Assembly (NCBI GenBank): GCA_045114455.1
Contig: JBGUKN010000050.1
Coordinates: forward strand, 8,130 to 72,129
From: UBA1732 sp045114455
Lineage (GTDB): Bacteria; Verrucomicrobiota; Lentisphaeria; Victivallales; UBA1829
Length of the DNA: 64,000 bases
Direction: 5' to 3'
Shown: positions 58,263 to 64,000 of the stretch, in pieces
Layout of the letters: each line of letters opens with the position of its first letter
Position numbering within the stretch: the first letter of the stretch is position 1
The notes under the pieces: model-generated
The model's database searches: none
What the model saw: only the letters and a program-made list of their open reading frames with translations
Told to the model about the DNA's origin: nothing
Program-made: the position numbers and the translations under genes

Positions 58263-58772
58263 TTACAGGATTTTCTGGTAATACGCGATGCTGAGCCAGC
58301 GGTCGAATTTCCGGCCCGCCTCGCGGACGGTCCCGGCATACTCGTAGCCGCATCTCCGGTGAAGTTCGATGCTCGACAGATTCTCCGCGTCGATCACGCC
58401 GATGAGCGTATGGATGCCGATCTTGCGGCATTCCTCCTCCAGACGCGCCATCAAGGCCGTCCCGATGCCCGCGCGGCGCGCCGACGGCTCGACATAAACG
58501 GAGTGCTCCGCCGCATGCAGATACCCCTGATGATGCCGGTACGGGCCGCAGGAGGCGAACCCGAGGAAAGCCCCCTCATCGGACTCAGCCGCCAGGATCG
58601 GATAATGTCCCGCCGCATGCTCGTCGAAATACTCCCGCATATAAGATTCCGGGTGCGGATCGCAATCGTACACCCAGGTCGTATGCAGGATCGCATCGTT
58701 CAGCAGTTCGAGCATATGCGGGGCGTGACGTTCGAAAACGGCGGGGACGATCTTCATGTGCGCCCCGCTCAT
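58263..58772 (-). CDS. GNAT-family N-acetyltransferase (phosphinothricin-acetyltransferase-like)
   Basis: A 169-residue acetyl-CoA-dependent transferase. The acetyl-CoA-binding motif is SVYVEPSARRAGIGTALMARLEEE, and the ELHRRCGYEYAGTVREAGRKFDRWL tail is typical of the phosphinothricin (Pat/Bar) group. The ATG at 58772 overlaps the GH5 stop as ATGA; a second ATG at 58757 is possible. The natural substrate is unknown. Confidence 0.88.
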   Translation of the reverse strand: MSGAHMKIVPAVFERHAPHMLELLNDAILHTTWVYDCDPHPESYMREYFDEHAAGHYPILAAESDEGAFLGFASCGPYRHHQGYLHAAEHSVYVEPSARRAGIGTALMARLEEECRKIGIHTLIGVIDAENLSSIELHRRCGYEYAGTVREAGRKFDRWLSIAYYQKIL

Positions 58773-59872
58773 TTCCCGGTCAAAGCGGGCAGGATGCCCA
58801 CCTGTCGCCAGACGTAGGCCCGGCGGTCGAGTTCCTCGCCGTTGTCCCAGAAGACCGGGCAGATGCCGTTTTCGCGCGACAGCCGCACGATGGAACGGAA
58901 ATAGTCGATGCGGCTGGCGCGGTCCTTGTTCCGCAGCAGGCAGCCATATTCGCCGATGATGACCGGGATGCCCTTGTCCAGATAAAGCGTTTTCAGTTTC
59001 GCGAAGTTGGCGTCCATCGTCTTGTGTTCGTCATCCGTCCCCCAGCTGTACTGGTAGCCCCAGCTCGTGCCGGGCGTGGCGATGGCGAACTGCGGCGGCA
59101 GATAATAATGCACGGACACGATGCAGCGCGGATCGTCGGGAAGGACCAGATGGTCGCACGCCTTGTCGAGGTCGGCGCCGATCCCCGGCAGCAGGAGCCA
59201 GCGTTTTCTGTTCGCCCCGCCCGACGCGCGGACCAGCTTCACGAATTCTCCATTGATCCTGTTCACGAGCGCGCCATTTTCCCCGATCGGCAGGTCCGTG
59301 AAGTCGATCTCGTTCATCGACTCGAAGATCAGGCGGTCGGTGCGTTCGCGGAAACGCGCGGCGATCTGCCGCCAGGCGGCGCGGAACTGCGTCATGGTCC
59401 CCTCGTAGTCCTTCGACGCCTTTTCCAGCCAGGATTTTTCATGGTGCATATTGATGATCACGTACATCTTTTCCGCCAGAGCCCAGTCCACGACCTCCTC
59501 CACGCGCGACATCCACGCGGGATCGACCGTGTATTCCGGCGCGTCCCCCATATGCGGCCCCCAGGTCACCGGGATGCGGATCGTGTCAAACCCCTGTTCC
59601 CTGATGAATTTGATCAGCTTTCGCGTGGTACGCGGGTTGCCCCAGGACGTCTCCGTCTCCAGTCCGCCGCGCCTGCCGCCGGCGTTCGGCCAGGCGTCGA
59701 ACGTATTGCCGAGGTTCCACCCCAGCCCCATGCCGGATACAAACGCGATGCCATCCGATTCCGCCGCGCCGCCGGACGAAGAAGAGACGCAGGACAGGAC
59801 ACACGTTGCCAAACAGAGCGCAAACAGGAAAAAGACGCTTTTTCCTACGGATATGAAATTGATTCCGGACAT
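58769..59872 (-). CDS. GH5-family glycoside hydrolase, lipoprotein
   Basis: A 367-residue exported enzyme. The signal peptide ends in the lipobox VLSC, so it is anchored to a membrane. The GH5 barrel has GLGWNLGNTFDAWP, DTIRIPVTWGPHM, IINMHHEKSW, the acid/base Glu in FESMNEIDFT, VSVHYYLPPQF and the nucleophile Glu in VIIGEYGCLL. Endoglucanase activity is likely (cellulase-type GH5). The ATG at 59872 was chosen over an upstream start at 59971 because the signal peptide starts here. Its promoter is at 59943-59971. Confidence 0.92.
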   Translation of the reverse strand: MSGINFISVGKSVFFLFALCLATCVLSCVSSSSGGAAESDGIAFVSGMGLGWNLGNTFDAWPNAGGRRGGLETETSWGNPRTTRKLIKFIREQGFDTIRIPVTWGPHMGDAPEYTVDPAWMSRVEEVVDWALAEKMYVIINMHHEKSWLEKASKDYEGTMTQFRAAWRQIAARFRERTDRLIFESMNEIDFTDLPIGENGALVNRINGEFVKLVRASGGANRKRWLLLPGIGADLDKACDHLVLPDDPRCIVSVHYYLPPQFAIATPGTSWGYQYSWGTDDEHKTMDANFAKLKTLYLDKGIPVIIGEYGCLLRNKDRASRIDYFRSIVRLSRENGICPVFWDNGEELDRRAYVWRQVGILPALTGK

Positions 59873-59942
59873 GGAGGAACCGCCTTTCTGAAAAAGATGC
59901 CTGAAACAGGATAACGTTTGTTTCACATACAAATGCCGCCCT

Positions 59943-59971
59943 AATATAGCATGATCCCATCGGAAAATCAA
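59943..59971 (-). promoter_or_regulatory. Predicted promoter of the GH5-GNAT operon
   Basis: On the minus strand TTGATT (59971-59966), 17 bases, TATATT (59948-59943), about 70 bases before the GH5 ATG. Confidence 0.6.
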
Positions 59972-60041
59972 ATCGAAACTGCATACGGGTCCCCCGAAAC
60001 GACCGGCGGGGAGAAAATTCAGGAAAAGTATTATTTTTCAG

Positions 60042-60069
60042 TTGATTTTTCGTAAATTCGATGTATCTT
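60042..60069 (+). promoter_or_regulatory. Predicted promoter of the rubredoxin-ribbon lipoprotein
   Basis: TTGATT (60042-60047), 16 bases, TATCTT (60064-60069), about 65 bases before the ATG at 60135. Confidence 0.5.
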
Positions 60070-60134
60070 TATACCATCTTTCAAAAACACGTTTTTATAC
60101 CTCAATCCAGTTCTTTTTTTGGGAGTCCGCCCAC

Positions 60135-60794
60135 ATGAAAAAACATATCTCGTCCGCAGCGATCCTGATCGGCTTGTGCTTTGCCGTCCTTTTCCTTTGT
60201 TCCTGCGGAAAAAGAGTTCAGAACAAGCGCTCCGTCGATCCCGACACCCTGCGCCTCATGCAGAAAACGGAGGCCGAGCTCACCGCATGCGTCGAACGCT
60301 GCAAATCCGCGGCAAAGGAGTCCAAGGACAAGGAAATCCTCCTCGCCCTTGCGAATTCCCAGCAGATCCTTGTCGACCGCCATGAGACGATCATCAACAT
60401 CCTTCTGAAAAAATACAAACTGGAACGCTCCTCCACGGTCTCCTACTCCATCGAAATGGATCCGCGGACGATCGTCCTCCCGCCGGTCGACGAATACAAG
60501 GCATTCCTTGCCAAGGCCGATCCGGAAAAGATTCTCAGGGAAGTCCTGATCGCTCTTGAAGTCACGAACAAGGTCCTGGAATCCGACAGCGAAATCGAAC
60601 TGATGATCGACCCGAACGCCGAAGAGGAGCCCGATGTGGATTTCTACCTCTGCCCCGTCTGCGGACGCCTTTCGATGCAGGAACCGGAGGAAAACTGCCC
60701 GGTCTGTCATTCCGACAAGGAGAGAATCCTCAAACTGAAAGACGGTGAGCTCCCGCCCCGCGAAGAAGGGTCTTTCGTCACGGTTTCGGAATAA
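60135..60794 (+). CDS. Lipoprotein with a C-terminal rubredoxin-like metal ribbon
   Basis: A 219-residue lipoprotein: the signal peptide ends in LFLCSC. A helical region (about 28-100) is followed by a mixed region and a zinc-ribbon/rubredoxin-like domain with CPVCG at about 179 and CPVCHSDKERIL at about 196. That Cys4 spacing matches the rubredoxin domain of rubrerythrins. The helical part has Glu and His residues (SQQILVDRHETIINIL) that recall ferritin-like helices, but not convincingly. GGGAG about ten bases before the ATG. A strong terminator follows at 60828-60856. An extracytoplasmic rubredoxin-like protein is unusual. Confidence 0.7.
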   Translation: MKKHISSAAILIGLCFAVLFLCSCGKRVQNKRSVDPDTLRLMQKTEAELTACVERCKSAAKESKDKEILLALANSQQILVDRHETIINILLKKYKLERSSTVSYSIEMDPRTIVLPPVDEYKAFLAKADPEKILREVLIALEVTNKVLESDSEIELMIDPNAEEEPDVDFYLCPVCGRLSMQEPEENCPVCHSDKERILKLKDGELPPREEGSFVTVSE

Positions 60795-60827
60795 GACTCC
60801 GTTTCAGCCGTTTCCCGTTTTTTACTC

Positions 60828-60856
60828 CGCCGGACTGAATCGTCCGGCGTTTTTTT
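60828..60856 (+). terminator. Terminator after the rubredoxin-ribbon lipoprotein
   Basis: CGCCGGAC (60828-60835) pairs with GTCCGGCG (60842-60849) around a 6-base loop, followed by seven T. Confidence 0.85.
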
Positions 60857-60872
60857 CGGCAGGCAGGCTCCG

Positions 60873-61607
60873 TTATGCTTTACGCTTTACCGGCGGCAGG
60901 ACGCCTTTCAGCACTCTGGTGTGGTACAGGATCGAACCGCCGATCACGAGCCCCGGGATCAGAAAGGGGATCGACTCGGCGAAACGGGCTATGATGCCGA
61001 ATCCCAGCACGGACATGCGGTTCCGTGCGACCTGTTTTCTTAAATCGGACACATGGAATCCCTGACGGACGGCGCTGTCGTGAAGATAGGACCGTCCGCA
61101 GATCGCGCCGCGGAACAGGAATCCGACGACGGGGATCCAGAAGATCAGGAAATAAACCAGATAGGATGCGATCGTCAGCAGGATGAACCCGGCGGTAAGG
61201 CGGAGGACCCTGACGTACGGCTGGTCCGCGCCGGGATGCTCCGGATACGCTTCCTTTTCGAACGCATCGACCAGGATGTCGAACAGCATGTTGCCGAACA
61301 TCTCGTAAAAGGTCCCGGCGAAATAGAGCAGGACGATCGGGACGACGATCCAGAAGAAAAACGACATGCACCAGTCCAGCGCCGTCTGAAGCCACGACAG
61401 CCATTCGGGGAACGAGATCCCGGCAAGCCACTCCCTGACCCCGGGAGCGGCCCAGAAGATGACGGCGGAAAGGATTCCGGCATACAGCAGCAGCACGAGC
61501 AGCAGCGGCGGCAGGGCATACGGCCACAAACGCGGGCGCGAGAAGAAAATGCGGATTCCGCGAAGGGCGCACTCCGCGCCGTATGTCAGATCGTCCAGCG
61601 CTTTCAT
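60873..61607 (-). CDS. EI24/CysZ-like membrane protein
   Basis: A 244-residue inner-membrane protein with several hydrophobic segments (about 25-55, 75-105, 140-180, 210-235) and the family pattern: GAECALRGIRIFFSRPRLWPYALPPLLLVLLLY start, then a middle WIVVPIVLLYFAGTFYEMFGNMLFDIL, and the late FWIPVVGFLFRGAICGRSYLHD. The family includes CysZ, a sulfate permease, but many members have unknown roles, and no sulfate genes are near. The ATG at 61607 was preferred; a longer frame to 61775 enters the FMN reductase gene. Confidence 0.65.
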   Translation of the reverse strand: MKALDDLTYGAECALRGIRIFFSRPRLWPYALPPLLLVLLLYAGILSAVIFWAAPGVREWLAGISFPEWLSWLQTALDWCMSFFFWIVVPIVLLYFAGTFYEMFGNMLFDILVDAFEKEAYPEHPGADQPYVRVLRLTAGFILLTIASYLVYFLIFWIPVVGFLFRGAICGRSYLHDSAVRQGFHVSDLRKQVARNRMSVLGFGIIARFAESIPFLIPGLVIGGSILYHTRVLKGVLPPVKRKA

Positions 61608-61644
61608 GCCGGGAACACAGTCCTGTCCATCCTCGCCGGTATCA

Positions 61645-62262
61645 TCATTTCCCGTCGTGGAAGCTCGTCCACAGATGCTCCTCTTCGTCCGTGCGCTGCG
61701 GTGTGACGGCCTCCATACGGAGCATCCGCGCCAGATTGTGCGCCAGCGTGCGCATGGTCTGGAGACCTTCGGCATCCTTGCGGACGTCGTCCGGCGTGAA
61801 CCCGTGCACGGAGTTCCAGTACTGCGAGGAAACGACCGGCATCTGGTTGATCGTGAAATACTTGTTCAGACGGTCGAATGACGCGCTCGCGCCGCCGCGG
61901 CGGCAGCTGACGACGGCCGCGCCGGGCTTGAACTTCAGGAGATTCCCGGAGGAGAAAAAGAACCGGTCCAGCAACGCGCACAACGCGCCGTTCGGCCCGG
62001 CGTAATACACGGGCGAACCGATCACGACGCCGTCGGCGCGTTTCGCCGCCTCGACAAGTGCGGGGAGGACGTCATCCTGAAACACGCATTCTCCGCGTTC
62101 CTGACAGCCGCCGCAGGCGACGCAGCCGCGCACGGGCTTTTTCCCGAGCTGGAAGATTTCGGAGGTAATGTTTTCCGATTTGAGCGTGGCGGCGATTTCG
62201 GAAAGCGCGGTGAAGGTGCAGCCTTCGGCATTCGGGCTGCCGTTGAGCAGGAGGACATGCAT
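61645..62262 (-). CDS. Flavodoxin-fold NAD(P)H:FMN oxidoreductase
   Basis: A 205-residue cytosolic flavoprotein. The flavodoxin fold begins HVLLLNGSPNAEGCTFTAL (FMN phosphate loop), and VVIGSPVYYAGPNGALCALLDRFF is the flavin ring loop. A Cys cluster (RGCVACGGCQERGEC) follows, as in iron-sulfur flavoproteins and related reductases. It is 99 bases downstream of the flavodoxin gene, with a terminator between. Confidence 0.85.
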   Translation of the reverse strand: MHVLLLNGSPNAEGCTFTALSEIAATLKSENITSEIFQLGKKPVRGCVACGGCQERGECVFQDDVLPALVEAAKRADGVVIGSPVYYAGPNGALCALLDRFFFSSGNLLKFKPGAAVVSCRRGGASASFDRLNKYFTINQMPVVSSQYWNSVHGFTPDDVRKDAEGLQTMRTLAHNLARMLRMEAVTPQRTDEEEHLWTSFHDGK

Positions 62263-62304
62263 GGTTCTGTTCCTTTCGGTGGAGCTTTGGAAGGGAATGG
62301 GATG

Positions 62305-62336
62305 AAAAAGGCGGGCCGGAAACAGCCCGGTCCGCC
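62305..62336 (-). terminator. Terminator of the flavodoxin gene
   Basis: On the minus strand GGCGGACCGG (62336-62327) pairs with CCGGCCCGCC (62319-62310), one mismatch in ten, followed by five T (62309-62305). Confidence 0.7.
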
Positions 62337-62361
62337 ATTGTCTGGTCGGGTTCGTATCGGA

Positions 62362-62976
62362 TTACTTCGCGTTGACCTTTTCGATCCAGGCGTCGAGCGC
62401 GGAACCGGCGTTCGCGGCTTCCGTGCCCTTGAACGCGAAGACTTCGGGGAAGAAGCTGATTTCCGGGACGGCGGCCTTCGCGTCGGCGAGGTACTTGAAC
62501 GTGGCCGGATTGCCCTGTCCGTGCGTGCAGAAGAGCGCGACGTTCTTGCCCTTCAGGTCATAGGACTGGAGGAACGTGCGGACCGGCGGCGCGAACGTGG
62601 AGAACCAGATCGGGGTGCCGACGTAGATCGGGTCGTACTTGGAGATATCGATGTCCATTTCCTTGATGGCCGGGGCCTTCGGCTGCGCCAGGTCGCGCTG
62701 GCCGAGCTGCATGACGCTGCCGAAGTCGTTCGGATACGGCGTGACCATTTCGATCACCTTGATGTCCGCGCCGGTCTTCTGCTGGAGCATTTCGGCCACG
62801 ACCTTGGTGTTGTGCGTCTCGGACCAGGTCCAGTACACCACCAGCGGCTTCGTCTTGGCGGCGGCCTTCGCGGGCGCGTCGTCGGTGCAGGAATCTCCGT
62901 CGCATTTGCAGCCGAAGAAAGCGGCGGCGGACAGGACGGCGGATGCGGCAAGCATGATAGCGTGTTTCAGTTTCAT
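62362..62976 (-). CDS. Exported flavodoxin lipoprotein
   Basis: A 204-residue protein. A signal peptide with lipobox AFFGC is followed by a short Ala/Lys-rich linker and a complete flavodoxin domain: LVVYWTWSETHNTKVVAEML (phosphate loop), the ring loop DPIYVGTPIWFSTFAPPVRTFL, and NVALFCTHGQGNPATF. It is therefore an extracytoplasmic, membrane-tethered flavodoxin. AAGGAG seven bases before the ATG and a good promoter are present. Its electron partner is unknown. Confidence 0.88.
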   Translation of the reverse strand: MKLKHAIMLAASAVLSAAAFFGCKCDGDSCTDDAPAKAAAKTKPLVVYWTWSETHNTKVVAEMLQQKTGADIKVIEMVTPYPNDFGSVMQLGQRDLAQPKAPAIKEMDIDISKYDPIYVGTPIWFSTFAPPVRTFLQSYDLKGKNVALFCTHGQGNPATFKYLADAKAAVPEISFFPEVFAFKGTEAANAGSALDAWIEKVNAK

Positions 62977-63015
62977 AAGAATACTCCTTGATTCAGGTTG
63001 TGTTTCATTTGGAAA

Positions 63016-63043
63016 ACTATATCACCGATTCCGCGCTTTTCAA
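63016..63043 (-). promoter_or_regulatory. Predicted promoter of the exported flavodoxin gene
   Basis: On the minus strand TTGAAA (63043-63038), 16 bases, TATAGT (63021-63016), about 40 bases before the ATG. Confidence 0.6.
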
Positions 63044-63126
63044 GCGGATGTCGGCAAAAAAACGGGATAATGGCGCAATTTCATGATCCCGGCGACATAA
63101 ATACGGTTGAAACGTGGCTTTCCCGC

Positions 63127-63172
63127 GTGTCCGAGCGAAGCCGGACACTGCCGCAGTTGAGGCGCTGCCTCA
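63127..63172 (+). repeat. Two-hairpin dispersed repeat, copy D
   Basis: GTGTCCG (63127-63133) pairs with CGGACAC (63142-63148) around AGCGAAGC, then a 9-base linker (TGCCGCAGT), then TGAGGC-GCT-GCCTCA (63158-63172). The last three bases are the stop codon (TGA, minus strand) of the transporter gene. Loop and linker equal copy A; both stems differ by compensated changes. Confidence 0.85.
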
Positions 63173-64000
63173 GAGCCCCTGCGCGGAAATCCGGCCCGCC
63201 TGCTCCGCCTCCAGCGCGTGCGGATACAGCCGGTCGCAGAAGATGTCGAACACCGTTTCGGACGCGACGGCTTCCGGCGCGGACTCAAGCTTCTTCACCG
63301 GATGCAGCTTGCCGTTGCGGCTGACCAGCAGACGCTTTTTCGCGGGATCCCAGGAGACGCCCAGCTTCACCCATTTGTTCGCGGGGAAGAACGCTTCTTC
63401 GCCGGTCGCGGGAGAAACGGCATACGACACGCCGTCGACAGTGAAGACCACGGGATGATCCGGCGAAACGCTCAGGTCGAACTCGTCCCACACGGACATC
63501 ACGGGGACAACGCCATCCGGAGCAGCCGCGAACCGGATGTTTGCAGAAAACGCGAATCCGGTCCCGTCTGTGAAGTTCCACCACTGTTCGGGTCGCCACG
63601 CGGCGCCTTTCATGCGGTGGAACGGCGCGGGCGGTTCGGCGGACGGCGTCTCGAACGCACCGGAAACGCTCTGTTCCGCGGGCTGCGCCGGCTGTTCCTG
63701 CACGGCGGGCTGTTCGGGTTCGGCGGGCTTCTGCGCCTTCTGGAAGAATCCGGCGGCGGAGAGGAACGTCACGAAGATCAGCACGGGCGAGATGAAGCGG
63801 ATGAACACGGACCAGGAGATGATCGGGAGGCGTGTACGGTTGAATTTCTGGAACTTGGAAAGACTCTTCGTGTCGGCTCCGGTGCGATAGAGTTCGTGCG
63901 CCGCGCCGTTGGTGCCCCAGACCCAGCCGGCGTAGAACGCCGCCGCAAGGCCGTTCAGGAGCAGGATCCAATTGCTCGCCACATAGTCGATCAGGTCGAA
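63170..64000 (-). CDS. C-terminal part of an NSS-type sodium symporter with a LamG-like tail
   Basis: The frame is open to the window edge; 277 residues are seen. It begins FDLIDYVASNWILLLNGLAAAFYAGWVWG and continues to SWSVFIRFISPVLIFVTFLSAAGF, the last membrane segments of sodium:neurotransmitter symporter family proteins, which take up amino acids or similar substrates with Na+. After the usual end there is a Pro/Gln/Glu-rich linker and then about 120 residues that read like a LamG/concanavalin domain (WWNFTDGTGFAFSANIRF, WVKLGVSWDPAKKRLLVSRNGKL). Such a fusion is not typical. The stop codon lies in a copy of the two-hairpin repeat. Confidence 0.75.
   Translation of the reverse strand, partial: FDLIDYVASNWILLLNGLAAAFYAGWVWGTNGAAHELYRTGADTKSLSKFQKFNRTRLPIISWSVFIRFISPVLIFVTFLSAAGFFQKAQKPAEPEQPAVQEQPAQPAEQSVSGAFETPSAEPPAPFHRMKGAAWRPEQWWNFTDGTGFAFSANIRFAAAPDGVVPVMSVWDEFDLSVSPDHPVVFTVDGVSYAVSPATGEEAFFPANKWVKLGVSWDPAKKRLLVSRNGKLHPVKKLESAPEAVASETVFDIFCDRLYPHALEAEQAGRISAQGL

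Overview
The window is about 64 kb of GC-rich, densely packed bacterial chromosome. It carries roughly 58 protein genes and one gene cut by each edge. I see no rRNA, tRNA, CRISPR array, prophage or insertion sequence. The host is Gram-negative: it has LpxD, an OmpH/Skp chaperone, a heptosyltransferase-type GT9 enzyme and several lipoproteins. It is probably a fermentative anaerobe, given the electron-bifurcating type [FeFe] hydrogenase, the sensory hydrogenase, flavodoxins and exported glycosidases. The mix (7TM-HD protein, DUF502, GH39/GH5, acyl-ACP thioesterase, tandem PilB ATPases, secreted ankyrin protein) resembles gut or sediment members of the PVC superphylum such as Lentisphaerota/Victivallales. 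That placement is inference; no marker gene here settles it.

Layout. 1-14.2 kb: ispF and a SurA/PpiD-like chaperone read left. A secreted ankyrin protein and a tight rightward group follow (RdgC-like, SrkA-like kinase, DUF302, acyl-ACP thioesterase, serine hydrolase). Then come a leftward MNT/HEPN-MNT toxin-antitoxin pair, three unknown small genes, and the skp-lpxD-nadA operon. 14.2-26.7 kb: sir2-hrpB (rightward, overlapping) meets a long leftward operon, lysM lipoprotein-phoH-pgpH-ybeY-corC-DUF502-xseA-EEP, most of whose genes overlap by 4-11 bases. 26.7-31.2 kb: fatty-acid synthesis genes fabD-fabG, acpP and fabF, preceded by ftsB-tsaC. 31.2-39.4 kb: one six-gene hydrogenase operon (Trx-like ferredoxin, HydS sensor, SpoIIE-type phosphatase, HydC, HydB, HydA). 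39.6-50.7 kb: CDF exporter, large hybrid sensor kinase, thioredoxin-like secreted protein, GH39, an unknown secreted protein, GT9 and a phosphoesterase. 50.9-56.8 kb: type IV pilus/type II secretion motor operon pilB-pilB2-pilT-pilC. 56.8-64 kb: coaX, trpF, GNAT, GH5 lipoprotein, rubredoxin-ribbon lipoprotein, EI24-like membrane protein, a flavodoxin-fold reductase, an exported flavodoxin lipoprotein, and the 3' part of an NSS-family transporter with an unusual LamG-like tail.

Regulation. Promoters are recognisable as AT-rich islands with TTGnnn-16/17-TAtaaT-like boxes in front of most operons, and eight intrinsic terminators stand out. The hydrogenase operon has an 8-bp inverted repeat over its predicted start site. 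The MNT/HEPN promoter has a palindrome in its spacer.

The most unusual structure is a dispersed two-hairpin repeat seen at four loci (16.5, 31.3-31.4, 58.2 and 63.1 kb). The first hairpin always begins GTG and ends CAC, with inner stem bases that change in compensated pairs. It is followed by a second short hairpin (GGAGGAC-TT-GTCCTCC or TGAGGC-GCT-GCCTCA). Three loci sit at the 3' ends of genes. One is inserted in frame inside hrpB, and one supplies the stop codon of the transporter gene. All lie in the same orientation.
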